64,000 bases of DNA from Dipodascopsis uninucleata var. uninucleata (GCA_030568195.1 JAJLTO010000004.1:1302001-1366000); one strand, 5' to 3'; shown: positions 51,189-62,557, counted from the stretch's first letter. Notes: generated from the sequence alone by a model not told the origin. Numbers and translations are program-made.

Positions 51189-53710
51189 ATGAAGCGCGTT
51201 TGGCGTTGCTATCTTCCCTTTGCCTATAATAGGAAGAGGATAGTGGCATGGAATTGCAAAGGAACATTGGACCAAGTTCGACGGAGGCAAGGCACAATCT
51301 CATTAGGTGCTTCTATTCTTCTATTCAGATATTTCAGTTCAATGAATACAATTGCTTCACGACAGGAGAGCTGTAATCTCCAATTTACAGGCATGTAACG
51401 TGTTAGCGAAATAATTTTTGCAGAAATATAGGTTGATTAAGCAATATCAGAATACTAACTGGATTAGATTTGAAAGATATTTTATATGAAGATGCTGGAC
51501 GTCAACGACTGGTGGATTCCTCAAGGCGGAATCCAAAAGGACTTCGAGATAGTACAGATTTAGGAGTGCGAGATACTGATAGTTTTTTACGGTCTGCAAG
51601 TGCGGAGGAAATTCTAGATTTCCTTAACAAGAATATACATAGACAAGAACGAGCATCCTCGTATGCTTCTAGAGAAGTTATATGGAAATCTTTGGCATTT
51701 GTATATACAGATGCACCTAGGAATATTTCAAAAAATCTTTTTTCGAGTATTGAGTCTAGAATATTTGAAAGATTGTTTTATGTTGCTCTTAAAGAACCAT
51801 CAGAGAAAGAAAGAAATAGAGCGATAGTCATAGTCGGTGATTTCTTCTATGCCTCTGTCGGCAGCGGAGTGAGTCATGTCGAACCACATTTAAAGATTAG
51901 AATATTATCTGAATATATCTTAGCTCTGGCATACGAAAACAGACTTGATCGAGCACTAGAACTTTGGGAGGATCGTAAGGCACAGGGAACTGACATGTAC
52001 GATCAAGCATGGTGGTGGGAAATAGGCATTAAACTGTACGCTTCGCGGAATCATATAGACACTGCCTTCAAAGTAGCGAACAATGTACAGATAAGATTTG
52101 GTAAGATATCAGATTATGCATATACAGTTTTATTTGTTCAATTATGCAAAGTTGGTCAAATTAAAATGGCTAAGCGTATTTACATGGACATGTTCTCGAA
52201 ATATATCAGCGGAACAACTGATATCGATTTCGACACAGGTGAAGTACGGCGTAAGAAAATACTCCGACGACTTCTTCAATGTATTCGAGCTGCATTCGAC
52301 GCTGGCGATTCTTCCTTGGGATTTTTGATTTTGCGAGACTTCGAAGACATTGGTGGCAAATTTGGTACCAACCAGGCGATAATGCTGATGGATCATCTAA
52401 CTAATGAAGAAGTAAAGAAGCAACTTGAGGAGGTGTCGAGTGATAAAAGTAAACGAATGCGAATTACTGAGTCTGAAAAAAAAAAAATAGAGGCTATTAT
52501 TAAAGTGTGTTTATCAAAATTTTCAGACGCATTTGACGAAGCAGAATTTTACCGTATTTGGCTGGACAGGCTCTGTAGACTCGGTTTGACCGAGTATATG
52601 GCTGAAGTTTTTAATGAAATGGTTAAGAAGGGTATTAAGGCGTCATCTTTTCATACGCAAGCGATGCTTCGCGGCCTCCTTCTTAGTAAGCAGTACAAAG
52701 CTGCTGATAATTTTCTACGAGTCATGGAGGAGGTCAGAATTTTAGAGCTGCAAGATGAGTCTATTGAGAACTATACTATCGGTCCACCAATTGCAAATCA
52801 TTATGCATTGTTCGTTCAATATCATCTTCGAAGGCGGCAAAAGGATAAAGTTAATACGATTTTAAAGCGTATGAAAGAACTTGAAATATTTCCGAATACT
52901 GTCTTGATAAATGCATTGCTCACTGATGCTTTTCATGAGAAGGACTACAGAAAGATGTGGTCTACATTAGATATCATACGGTCCTCAAATCAGAAAATCC
53001 AACCTGATACTGTCACGTACTCCCTAATATGGCGTTCGCTATATCGTTTGCATCGACATCTTATAGCTCTTTCGTTAAAGATAGAGAAGTATCCCACAGT
53101 TGATCGGCGTAGAGAAGCTGCACTGAAGAATATGGAAAAGCTGGCTAGACAAATACCTGACGCTCGAAAACTATTACGAGAAATGGTTTCGAATAATCAG
53201 TGGAATCCTAACGCAGCAATAGCTTCTTATATTTTAAGAGCACTTATTTTTATGGATGACATATCTGCTACTTTATGCGTAATTGAATTATTCGGGCACT
53301 CTTATAAGCTTAGACCTACTACTGATGTATTGTCTGCAGTGGTACAAAGTCTAGCATTTTTGATCCTACGTCCAGTTTTAGGCAAACAAGGTAAAGAGAA
53401 TTTTCAGTCAGCTCTAGATTATCAACATAACACTTTGAACGAAAAAATGTGTCAGCTACCTGAGAACTCATCACAGACTAGTCTTCAGAAGACTATCTTG
53501 GCTGACTTTAAAGAGCTATCTTATCGTAACGGACGAGAGGCTGATGAGCTAGATTGGCTCGATATTTCATCTTTAATATCTTATTGGGTTCTGCGTGATT
53601 TCAGTGAAGCAGACAGGCAGGTGTTTTATAATGATTTCCTTAAATTCCGTAAAGAACTTGGCTTTTCTCATAGTCAACCTAGGTATTTCGATATAGATAA
53701 AATCAGATAG
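51189..53710 (+). CDS. Pentatricopeptide-repeat protein, probably mitochondrial
   Basis: The main exon 51468-53710 lacks an ATG and is preceded by an exact TACTAAC branch and TTAG acceptor. Exon 1 51189-51372 (donor GTAATC) joins in frame, giving 808 residues that begin MKRVWRCYLPFAYNRKR, an Arg-rich, acid-free leader typical of mitochondrial import. The body consists of helical hairpin repeats of PPR/TPR type: ALELWEDRKAQGTD, YAYTVLFVQLCKVGQIKMAK, FHTQAMLRGLLLSKQYKAAD, NHYALFVQYHLRRRQKDKV, and PDTVTYSLIWRSL near residues 580-600. Such proteins bind organellar transcripts for stability or translation. I cannot assign a specific yeast orthologue. The first exon is inferred; the alternative donor at 51395 breaks the frame. 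Confidence 0.72.
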
Positions 53711-53973
53711 AATCCAAATTCCCTAATTGACACCTTACACCTTGTCTCTTCTTGATATTTTCATATATAAAATATTTCGCTTGTTTGTGTCTTCCGTGTA
53801 TTTGTATTATGTAAATTTTTTTTATTACGTCACAGATTGACAAAACTTACAAATGAATTGACTAAAATAACAACTAAGTTCCAACAAACGTTACTGGAGA
53901 AAGCAAATCTATATATTTTATTCTTTTACGACCACATGAGCATATCGGATACAAAAGTCCAGTAAATGAGATA

Positions 53974-55275
53974 ATGCAAATTAAAATCGAGCAAACTAGG
54001 CAATCTAAGAAGCGAAAGCTGGGACCCTCTATATTTGAAAAACCAGAAAAAACAAGAAAGGATTCCGAGGTTAGTAGCGACGAAGATTCGACAGATGATA
54101 CGTTCAAGCAGTTGCGAACGACCAGCGGACGACAACTGCGATATATTCCATCCCCTATAGTTAATGATCATGCGGATCCTATGTGCTTTAAAGAATCAAG
54201 GATGATAAATCGCTCGCAGCATATGACTATGGAGACAGAGAATAGTGATAGATTAAGTGGGTCATCAAAAGAAGATGACTCGAAATCTGAAGATGAAGAA
54301 GACAGTTACATGACAATGACGTTCAAAGATGATTCGTTACCTAAAGGTAACTATGAAGCGACATATACTGAAATTAGAAGGCAGAAGGAGAGACAGCAAG
54401 AAAAGGCATCCAAAACGCTGCCTTTCTTAGTAGTTCAACGGAATAAACTTGCTCGTGGCTTAAATACACCAATGTATAAATCTGTCTCTGATACGTATCA
54501 GCAGAATAAATCTGAAGAGGAGACGGCAAACATGGAAGATGAAGAGAGATCTGGTAATAGTAGTGTGGCGTTAAGAATAATGCAGAAAATGGGTTTTATT
54601 CCAGGAAAGGGACTAGGGAAAAACACTGAAGGGTCCGTGATGGAGCCTTTGAAGCCGTTCCTCAAACTCGACAGATACGGAATTGGTGGAGAAACAGCAA
54701 TACAAGAGAAGCTTAAATCGCAAATGCTAGAAAAAGAACAATCTGAATTAAACGAGACAAATACTTTCATTGATAGAAAAAGTAAAGAAATGTTCGAATC
54801 AAAATGCCTAGCACAGCTAACTAAGGCGCAGAAAGTGTGTATTGATCTCGATGTCAAAGAGGACCCTAGTTTGGAGGGAGTTCTCTATTCTCAAACAGGA
54901 AGCTCTACGAATACACTAAATAAGATTCCATTAATTAAATCTGTTAATTTCCTTTGGAGGGAAGTAGTAATTGAGAGAGAGATGAAGGAATCTGAAAACC
55001 GCGCTTTTAAGCGACTCTTCGAACGAGATGATTTAGGCAACTCGTATGAAGATAGTCCCGATACATTCATCGAGCAGGTAGTTCCAGAGGAATTATTCAC
55101 GGATGATGAGGAGTTTATGAATTTTCATAATCTCGAGCCTTCTCAGAAATTGACAGTTGTAATCGGTTACTTACGTGAAAGATACAATTACTGTTTTTGG
55201 TGCGGAGCTCAGTACGAGGATGTTGAAGACCTTACAAATTCATGTCCGGGAATAAGGGAAGAAGACCATGAATAA
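53974..55275 (+). CDS. GPATCH11: G-patch domain protein GPATCH11 (CCDC75) family
   Basis: 433 residues. A basic/acidic low-complexity N-terminus contains the family's short acidic-YM motif (DSYMTMTFKDDS). A G-patch follows at about 197-240 (ALRIMQKMGFIPGKGLGKN and then GIGGE), a DEAH-helicase-activating motif. The C-terminal DUF4187 segment (about 390-433) reads YLRERYNYCFWCGAQYED, then CPGIREEDHE. G-patch plus C-terminal C-x2-C ... CPG-x-EEDH is diagnostic of GPATCH11, linked to spliceosomal or kinetochore-associated RNP function. The start is uncertain: an ATG at 53936 opens a 9-codon stretch with a GTAAAT just after it, but the implied intron would be only about 38 nt. Confidence 0.85.
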   Translation: MQIKIEQTRQSKKRKLGPSIFEKPEKTRKDSEVSSDEDSTDDTFKQLRTTSGRQLRYIPSPIVNDHADPMCFKESRMINRSQHMTMETENSDRLSGSSKEDDSKSEDEEDSYMTMTFKDDSLPKGNYEATYTEIRRQKERQQEKASKTLPFLVVQRNKLARGLNTPMYKSVSDTYQQNKSEEETANMEDEERSGNSSVALRIMQKMGFIPGKGLGKNTEGSVMEPLKPFLKLDRYGIGGETAIQEKLKSQMLEKEQSELNETNTFIDRKSKEMFESKCLAQLTKAQKVCIDLDVKEDPSLEGVLYSQTGSSTNTLNKIPLIKSVNFLWREVVIEREMKESENRAFKRLFERDDLGNSYEDSPDTFIEQVVPEELFTDDEEFMNFHNLEPSQKLTVVIGYLRERYNYCFWCGAQYEDVEDLTNSCPGIREEDHE

Positions 55276-56695
55276 TTGCGAACAGGCGCTCAGGACAGCA
55301 GAGGTAAAAATAATTTGGTAGGTTATGGACGGTAATCAATGGGTTGTACAGTTTAGAGATTCAGGATTATAATTGCTCAAGAAATATTCCGCTTTTGTAT
55401 TATATTACCAGTAAAAGTACGTACAGTTTATTATTTCATGCCGTCAATGGCAGTTCTATGTTCAAATAATGCTATAAAAAGACTTGCCGAGAATCTGCCG
55501 GAGAGAATCCATTTTAAGCTAACGGCTCGATCGCGAGTGCTTCATAGGAGGGAAAAGTTCGCGCTGTTGCCAGATATAGCAGTTGTGCTCGCACCGCTAA
55601 GCGCCGGACCGCGATGCTGTCGTGTATCGAGGTTGGACTCTGCAGATCTCTCCCAAATAGATGCTCTCGCAAACAAATTTGCTAACAATACCAATTAAGA
55701 TTAACCTCGTGTCAAACTACAACCTCTAAAAGGAAGGACCGTAACTCCAATAGTATTAATATCCGTTAAATGTAATTACCTATAATGTGAAAATCTGTTG
55801 AGATTCCACCTAATGGGTGCATACATGACACGGCTATGTAGTGACCATGTGTCCCGACTCTTGACAAAGGGTCTCGATTTCCATAAACGATCAAATCTCG
55901 TATCACTTCACTACAACGGTATTTCTATCCCCAAGAGCCCGAATCCATAAATCGAAGAATCTCAGAAAGTCACGTAATTTTGTAAAGATTTCTCTAAATG
56001 ACTACAGTAGCCGTCGCATATTGAAGGTTTAATGATCTACATTTACTATACGTGGCTTGCATACACTAATGTATAGCGGGCTATATCTGCCCGTTAGTCC
56101 ATCTAATTCTCAATGCACGGACATCGTGGATGCTTTAGCATAAAGTTTACTACTCGTGTAATCCTATCTAGTGTCAAACTATCGACTATATGTATTTGAG
56201 GGTTACCATTAAAATACATTTTGGCTAATTTGTGATTTATTGTGACCCCAAAATATCTTTGAGAGACTCACAACCACTATTTCCTTTTTTAGGATATTGT
56301 CTATAACCGCTGTGCCATTTTCCTATATATCCATCGTCCTTTGTTGTATTATTACTTGGTTTTCACTTGTCCTCTCACTTCTTCCGGATCCTTGTTGCTC
56401 CCGCATTTATATCCCTCTATTCTTCTATATTTCAGAAACTATTTACTGGTTATAGCTAGTATTTAACTTACTCGGGTGACACTGACTGTCGGTAGAGAAC
56501 GACATTAGATGATTCAAGTGAAGTGAACTTCTGTTAATAATCGATCAGCGAAATCACCTCCTTTTAAAACGGAATAGATACGAAGCAGAGATAGAACAAC
56601 CAAAATTATTAATATGTTAATGACGAGGCCAAGCCTAAGTAGCTTATAGCAGCAATACGGATCTTATTTTCGGAGAGAGGAAAAATTTTGTAAAA
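55276..56695. other. 1.4-kb gap upstream of the Ras exchange factor
   Basis: No gene that I can support. An 86-codon plus-strand frame at 55438-55698 (MPSMAVLCSNNAIKRL..., Ala/Leu/Arg-rich) has no recognisable family. The rest is AT-rich with a C/T-rich zone around 56330-56440 that may be promoter or leader of the downstream gene. Confidence 0.45.
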
Positions 56696-59600
56696 ATGAC
56701 AACAGTAGCAGTTTCACCGCGAACGCTGTCGACACCGCAGTCACGATCGGCATCGCTGAGCTCTACAAATTCGGAAGATTCGACAACAGAATATGAGAAA
56801 TTTCCTAGATCATATCAATCAAAATATATTACACCTCCAAAAGTGCGTCTGGTACGTGCCTTGTATGACTATACATCCGACGAACCCAATTCACTATCAT
56901 TCAAAAAGGGGGACATCATTTCAGTTTACATGCAGTTGGAGACCGGTTGGTGGGATGGAAAGCTTCGAGACGTAAGAGGATGGTTTCCTAGTAACTATAC
57001 CTGTCCAGTGGAAGCAGACTCTCTATCTGAGGAGCTTGCATGCTTTCGTTTTTTCCCTGATCGGCATAGAGCTGAGAATAATAGTCCCGCGCCACACACC
57101 GACGTCGATATCGACGAGGACGGCGAAATCGAGATTTACAATCGTTCAATCGACCCCTTGTCTAAAGCCAGGCCTGGCTTAGTACCTGTAACTGAAATCA
57201 GAAATCATAGTCCGGCCTCCAATGCATATTCCTGGAGACAAATATCTCCCCGAGACTCTTGTTCAAGCTCATCTTTCACGGAAACACAAAGCGAAATATT
57301 GTGGGACGATTTGTATGCAAATCTGATAACCAGAGTGGACTTACTTGCAGAAGAAGTTCAAAAGGGCAACGCTAAACTATACAAGTCCCGTATAGATGAT
57401 TTAATAGCGCCTATATCGTCTTTGTTAAATGGCACAGGTCTCTTTGGTGTGTCTATAAATCAAACAGATTCAGATTTTTATCAGTCTTTTCAACAACTAA
57501 TGACTTCACTGGGCCGTTTAGAGCTCGCAGTTGAGTCGCTCATGACTTCAGATTGTAAACCAGAGTGCCGATCTGAATTTGATCTAGAATGTGAAAGATT
57601 AGTGCTTTCAGCAAAGCGCTTCATAAATATCGCTCAGCAGAATAAGCAGGTGCCGACAACAAATTTGCAGGCTGGTTTTATTTCTAAGGCATCATCCGGT
57701 GGAAGCTGGAGTGGTAATGGCCTGCTCACGCCTTCTACATTATCGTCGTCATCAAGCAAGGGTAATCTCGACATTTGGGACAGTATATACCGAAAAGAAG
57801 ATGCTGTGGCCACGACGCTTGTGCCTTTAGACGAGAAACTTCTAAATGTTGCTGAGACTCAAAGATCTACAATCACTAATGTCATTCGTGATCTTTTAAG
57901 ATTTTTAGATCAACCATATTCACAGACGTCTGACGATGAAATTTTAATTGAAAAAGCTATGAAAACAGTAGATCTTATACGATCGTTCTTAAGTGCTCTT
58001 GAGTCTGCTGATCTCAAGCCTTTATTGAATCCACCATCTCCTTCTATTTCTGATTTTCAAGCTATCAAACAGCTTGTATACGATTCCTCGGCATCGTTTA
58101 TTGTTGATGCACAGAACGTTACTCTTTTAACAGATAGTGCTGCTTCGGCATCTAATATAGAGAAAGTTAAGACTTCTGTCAAAGAGCTTGACAGGGCTGT
58201 CCAAAGCATCATTTTCACTTTTCAGTTTCTGGTTGAGGAGAAAAACTTGAGAGAGAGCAAGCGATCAAATTCAGTTATATCTTCGTCGGACTCTGATTCT
58301 AGGCGCCCTTCAGCAATGTCAGATTCCTCATACTTTGACTCAGCTGAAGTTACTTCTATGAGTTATACGAGTCCGAAACAATCCAATAATATAAAGCGAG
58401 AAAAGAAAATCAAGCAGATTTTAGGTACAGATGTTCCAGAAAGATTAGCACACAAGTCTCGAGAGAGAGAAAGCAACGATACTTGGTATCTAAAGAATGA
58501 ATATGAAAAAGATCTTGTATATGATGCAAAAGGAAATGTAAAAGGTGGAACGTTGGATGCTCTAATGGAAAGACTTACTAGACATGATTACCTTGATACG
58601 TCTTTTAACACTACATTTTTATTAACTTATCGAAGCTTCACTACGTCGAGAATTTTTCTTGATAAGCTAGTGGACAGGTTTACGATACAGCCACCTGAAG
58701 AATTAAGCTCAGATGAGTTCGATATATGGGTTGAGCAAAAACAGAAGCCTATCAGACTCCGAGTTTTCAATATATTAAAAATATGGCTCGAGCAATATTG
58801 GGGAGATTCCAATGACGAATGGGATGAAGATGCTCAAATGTCACGAGATGTTTTGAACTCTTTAGCAGCATTTACAAGTCATTTAGTGCATCAGCGATTT
58901 CCTGGAGCATCGGCTCTGTCTAAAATCATTCTCAGAAGACAGCATGGAATTGTGGTTTCGAAAAAGCTGCTTGGAAATATCAATGAATATATTCCACCTC
59001 CAATTTTACCTCGAAGATCTATGAAAAAGCTTAAGCTGAAATACGTTGATCCACTCGAGCTTGCCCGGCAGTTGACCTTGATCGAATCACAGCTATATGC
59101 TAATATCAGACCTATGGAGTGCCTGAATCGTGCGTGGAGTGCTAAACGCGGCAGTGGTAATAGTACTCCAGGTGGAAATGATGCACATAACAAAGGATCT
59201 GAAAATATCAAGGCGTTAATTCTCTACTCTAATCAACTTACAAATTGGGCTGCACATGTTGTTTTATCACAACAAGATCTTAAGAGACGAATTGGTGTCA
59301 TCAAGCATTTGATCGCGGTGGCGCAGCACTGCAGGCAGCTGAATAATTTTTCCTCTATGACGGCGATAATATCTGCACTTTACTCTGCAACTATTCATAG
59401 ATTGCATCGTACTTGGGAAGGATTGCCACACAGATGGCATGCTACTCTGGAGAGTCTCAATCAGCTTATGAACTCAACACGGAATTTTGGGGAGTACAGA
59501 GCGGTTTTACATACGGTAAACCCACCCTGTGTTCCTTTCCTAGGTGTCTATCTTACTGACTTGACATTTATTGAGGATGGTAACACAGATATGCTGCTAA

Positions 59601-59851
59601 AAGAAGGAGATGAAATGATAAACTTTTCAAAGCGAGCAAAGTCTGCAGAAGTCATTCGTGAGATCCAGCAATATCAAGTTGTACCGTATGCTCTCATGCC
59701 TGTTCATGAGTTACAAGAGATAGTCAAGGCGGAGCTTGCTGCCGCACCTGCTATTGAGACTTTATATGATATGTCATTGAGTATCGAGCCACGAGAAAAG
59801 AACGATGATGATAAGATTGCAAGGTTATTGCAAGAGCGTGGCTTTTTATGA
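56696..59851 (+). CDS. CDC25: Ras guanine-nucleotide exchange factor, Cdc25 type with SH3 domain
   Basis: 1051 residues, single exon. The SH3 domain covers about 52-107 (VRALYDYTSDEPNSLSFKKG, GWWDGKLRDVRGWFPSNY). A long helical/Ser-rich middle follows. The RasGEF-N module starts near 607 (GGTLDALMERLTRHDYLD, FLLTYRSFTTSRIF). The catalytic CDC25 domain runs from about 785 to 1035 (DPLELARQLTLIE, NWAAHVVLSQQDLKRR, CRQLNNFSSMTAIISAL, PCVPFLGVYLTDLTFIEDGN), including the strongly conserved NFSS and PFLGxYLTDL elements. It activates Ras, and in fungi usually adenylate cyclase, at the plasma membrane; SH3-bearing Cdc25 proteins are the fungal norm. The CDC25 domain is interrupted by a short Gly/Ser/Asn-rich insert near 820-840. 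Confidence 0.95.
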   Translation: MTTVAVSPRTLSTPQSRSASLSSTNSEDSTTEYEKFPRSYQSKYITPPKVRLVRALYDYTSDEPNSLSFKKGDIISVYMQLETGWWDGKLRDVRGWFPSNYTCPVEADSLSEELACFRFFPDRHRAENNSPAPHTDVDIDEDGEIEIYNRSIDPLSKARPGLVPVTEIRNHSPASNAYSWRQISPRDSCSSSSFTETQSEILWDDLYANLITRVDLLAEEVQKGNAKLYKSRIDDLIAPISSLLNGTGLFGVSINQTDSDFYQSFQQLMTSLGRLELAVESLMTSDCKPECRSEFDLECERLVLSAKRFINIAQQNKQVPTTNLQAGFISKASSGGSWSGNGLLTPSTLSSSSSKGNLDIWDSIYRKEDAVATTLVPLDEKLLNVAETQRSTITNVIRDLLRFLDQPYSQTSDDEILIEKAMKTVDLIRSFLSALESADLKPLLNPPSPSISDFQAIKQLVYDSSASFIVDAQNVTLLTDSAASASNIEKVKTSVKELDRAVQSIIFTFQFLVEEKNLRESKRSNSVISSSDSDSRRPSAMSDSSYFDSAEVTSMSYTSPKQSNNIKREKKIKQILGTDVPERLAHKSRERESNDTWYLKNEYEKDLVYDAKGNVKGGTLDALMERLTRHDYLDTSFNTTFLLTYRSFTTSRIFLDKLVDRFTIQPPEELSSDEFDIWVEQKQKPIRLRVFNILKIWLEQYWGDSNDEWDEDAQMSRDVLNSLAAFTSHLVHQRFPGASALSKIILRRQHGIVVSKKLLGNINEYIPPPILPRRSMKKLKLKYVDPLELARQLTLIESQLYANIRPMECLNRAWSAKRGSGNSTPGGNDAHNKGSENIKALILYSNQLTNWAAHVVLSQQDLKRRIGVIKHLIAVAQHCRQLNNFSSMTAIISALYSATIHRLHRTWEGLPHRWHATLESLNQLMNSTRNFGEYRAVLHTVNPPCVPFLGVYLTDLTFIEDGNTDMLLKEGDEMINFSKRAKSAEVIREIQQYQVVPYALMPVHELQEIVKAELAAAPAIETLYDMSLSIEPREKNDDDKIARLLQERGFL

Positions 59852-60229
59852 TTGCACTAATCATCATGCTTAAATGTCATTTATATTCTACTCTCCATTA
59901 TATTCATCTCGCCACATAATATACGTTTACAGCACATGCATTAATATATGACACTATCTAATCAAATACACACTTTTTGATATGGAGATTCTTTGGATTC
60001 TGTGGTTTGATCTCATTTTGGGTAGGGAATGGAATGTTCGATTTATATGTTGTAAATCTAGGTATTCAGTTTTATGGGAAAATTGTAAATGTTTTTTTTA
60101 TTTATTATTAATATACATACATATCATACTCCAATATATTGCCGTATATTTGCCATCCCATATTAACCATTTACGTTAAAATAATATACAGTTGGAAACC
60201 ATACTAACAGCTTCGTTACATTTAAGAAA
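59852..60229. other. Convergent 3' gap between the Ras exchange factor and RDS3
   Basis: 378 nt of AT-rich DNA; a 65-codon frame here has no motif. Presumably the two 3' UTRs. Confidence 0.5.
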
Positions 60230-60668
60230 TCAGCCGAGTGCCCCAGCTTGCTTGAACTTTCGTTTCTCGTACCAGAGGTCACTCCTACTAGAACCTAGAT
60301 TTATAATCTTCGGACAGCCATCTCTATCCTTTTCGAGTCGGGTACACTCAAAGCAATAAAATGCGTCTGATATACCTTGGCCACCACATATTATACATTT
60401 TCCGGCGAAATTTCCAAAAGAACATTCGTCACAAATTCGAGCAATGGCCGTTGGACGAACTAGAAATGATGAATGTTAGCACGATAGAAGATATACTTTC
60501 CCCACAATTGTAAACATAACATCTTCTGCCACATCATCCAAGCTAGTATAATTACTTACCGTAACTATCGCAAACAGGACATTTTCCATCGCACTTGTCG
60601 CACAATCTACCGACGCTTATACCTGGTGCCTTTCGGCACATGACAAGATCTGGATGGTGGCGCGACAT
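60230..60668 (-). CDS. RDS3: SF3b complex subunit Rds3/PHF5A
   Basis: Tiny zinc-knot protein of the U2 snRNP SF3b complex that helps clamp the branch-site helix. Minus-strand exons 60668-60560 and 60459-60230 total 339 nt and encode 112 residues, the usual length. It reads [33 protein letters not shown], then across the 100-nt intron [36 protein letters not shown] and [16 protein letters not shown]. The full set of C-x2-C pairs of the three-zinc trefoil is present. The fit to PHF5A is very strong over the whole length. The exons are too short to show as long frames. Confidence 0.96.
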
Positions 60669-61041
60669 TTCTCGTTCTCTCAAGTACTTTCAGTATTATT
60701 TATTAATCTAATAGATCCTGATTTCTCGCTTATAATAAATGTATATCCTTTACGCCTTCTTTATTAAGGATATATATACTCGAAAGTCCAGAAAGTGATT
60801 TGATCTCTTCTTGTAGGAGTAATAGAGACAGAAACATATGTAATGAAATATAGAAAGATTTTTGTGAACGCTTAGAAAAATGCTTTGAATCACGTGATTT
60901 CCGCGAACCGGCGAACATGTGCGTCCCGAAACTTCTATAGAATCCAACTTCTTATTAGTGGATAATCTTCCTAACCGGTGACTTTCAGCTCTTGAAATAT
61001 ATTAAATAGCTATAGACGGGAGCACATATCGGTAAAGGATT
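60669..61041. promoter_or_regulatory. Divergent promoter region RDS3/OMA1 with TCACGTGA
   Basis: 373 nt between start codons. It contains TCACGTGA at 60890-60897 inside a 12-bp palindrome (AATCACGTGATT). The arrangement, a divergent pair with a single central E-box, repeats that of TRM82/FAN1. Regulation is inferred from the motif. Confidence 0.4.
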
Positions 61042-62277
61042 ATGTGGCTTCTGAAGATGAAATCTGCTATTGAATTGCCATCATTAATGATAAATAGGCT
61101 TAGAGCAGGGAGATCTTCGCCTTCATGGCTATTACGGAGATCCAATAGTGAATCATTCCAAAGACTAAGGTCCTTTGGTTTTCTTCACCAAAATCGCTTG
61201 AATAGCAGATTCACTACATTCCAGAGAGCCTATCAGTTGAATTGTTCCCGAAGTTATGTGACTTATAGAAGATTTGGCGGCAATGAGCGATCCTCTCATC
61301 AAGGATTTATAGGCACTGCAATCAACCTGCTCATGTACAGTAAAACAGCTAGACAAGTAGTAGTCGTTACGATTATCGGCGGGGGCATCCTATATGTTAC
61401 TCATTTAGATAAGTATTTGAGTATTTCATAAAGAAGTATATTCCCATACTAACATGCACTATACAGGTGACCCCTATTAGCGGTCGTCGAAGATTTATGT
61501 TATTCGGTCCTAAAATCGAGCAGATTATGGGAGACCAACAGTACAGGCAACTTCTACAAGAATATCAAGGTGCGATTTTGCCAGATAATCACCCAACTTC
61601 CCAAAGAGTGGTTAATGTCATGAGAAGACTTATAAAAGTGTCAAACTTGCCAAATTTAGACTGGAAAATTCATGTAATTAATGATCCGCGACAACCGCCA
61701 AATGCTTTTGTTCTTCCTGGAGGCAAAGTGTTTGTGTTTTCGTCAATTTTAAATATCTGCCAGAATGATGATGGTCTAGCAACAGTATTGGCTCATGAAA
61801 CTGCGCATCAAGTTGCGCGACACTCGGGCGAAAAGCTGTCAAAGACTCCGTTCTATATGGCAATTTCTCTCCTCTTCTGGGCGGCTACGGGTTCTACTTA
61901 TCTAGTTAACACCGTTGTCGATCTCTTACTTGAAATGCCTTCTAGCAGAAGTATGGAAAGTGAAGCAGATTATATTGGACTAATAATGATGAGTGAGGCT
62001 TGCTTTGATCCTGAGGAGGCTGTCAGATTCTGGGGTAGAATGGAGAAAGCTTCGAGGTTTGAGCCATTCCAATTCATGTCTACACATCCTTCTAACGTGA
62101 CAAGAATAAATCAAATAAAGGAATGGATGCCTCAGGTAAGCTTTTCGCAATTACTTAATATTTTAGAGACTAACGTGATTTTTTTAGGCGCTTCGAGCGA
62201 GAGAGATGGCTTCATGTCACGAGCTTGGTGGATTTTTAGAGTCGTTTAATCAGATAGGAGGTGCTCGAATATTTTAA
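61042..62277 (+). CDS. OMA1: Mitochondrial inner-membrane metalloprotease Oma1
   Basis: M48-family stress protease of inner-membrane quality control. My in-frame model is 61042-61395, 61467-62135 and 62188-62277, giving 370 residues. The Arg/Ser-rich N-terminus is a mitochondrial leader; one membrane segment lies at about 106-118 (VVVVTIIGGGILY). Core: PISGRRRFMLFGPKIEQIMG, PGGKVFVFSSIL, zinc motif LAHETAHQVARHSG (H228, E229, H232), third ligand SMESEADYIGL, STHPSN and, across the last intron, EWMPQ-ALRAREMA. The first junction is ambiguous. The GTATTT donor at 61413 with the strong TACTAAC/ACAG acceptor breaks the frame. GTTACT at 61396 with that acceptor, or GTATTT with a later TAG at 61478-61480, keeps it. 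The first alternative was chosen because it keeps VTPISGRRRF whole. Confidence 0.9.
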
Positions 62278-62557
62278 TTTCGTCTTATATTTTACCCTCC
62301 TATTCAATACACCCTTTATTTTTGGATTTCTAGTTTGCTATCATAGTATTTATGAAATTTGTATATTACGTTCTTCGACGGTTTTATTAGAATATGTTGA
62401 GCCGCTCATAATTGTGAGGCTATCAATTTAAATTTCCACTTGTAAAAGAAAGTTACATCATAAATCCACCATCGACTCTGGCCAGTTCCCTTTTTTAATT
62501 TCCCTTAACAATCGAGATTCAAAATCCGTCAAGATCGTTTCTGAGTGAATATACATT

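Noticed and set aside
55438-55698. 86-codon frame MPSMAVLCSNNAIKRL...
   Set aside because: Starts with ATG and has an even composition, but no recognisable family, no intron signals and no conserved context. Left as a remark in the gap entry.
13612-55840. Near-identical 19-mer (TACATGAC-R-CGGCTATGTA) at 13612-13630 and 55822-55840
   Set aside because: One mismatch in 19 between two sites is about what chance gives in 64 kb, and the flanks do not match.
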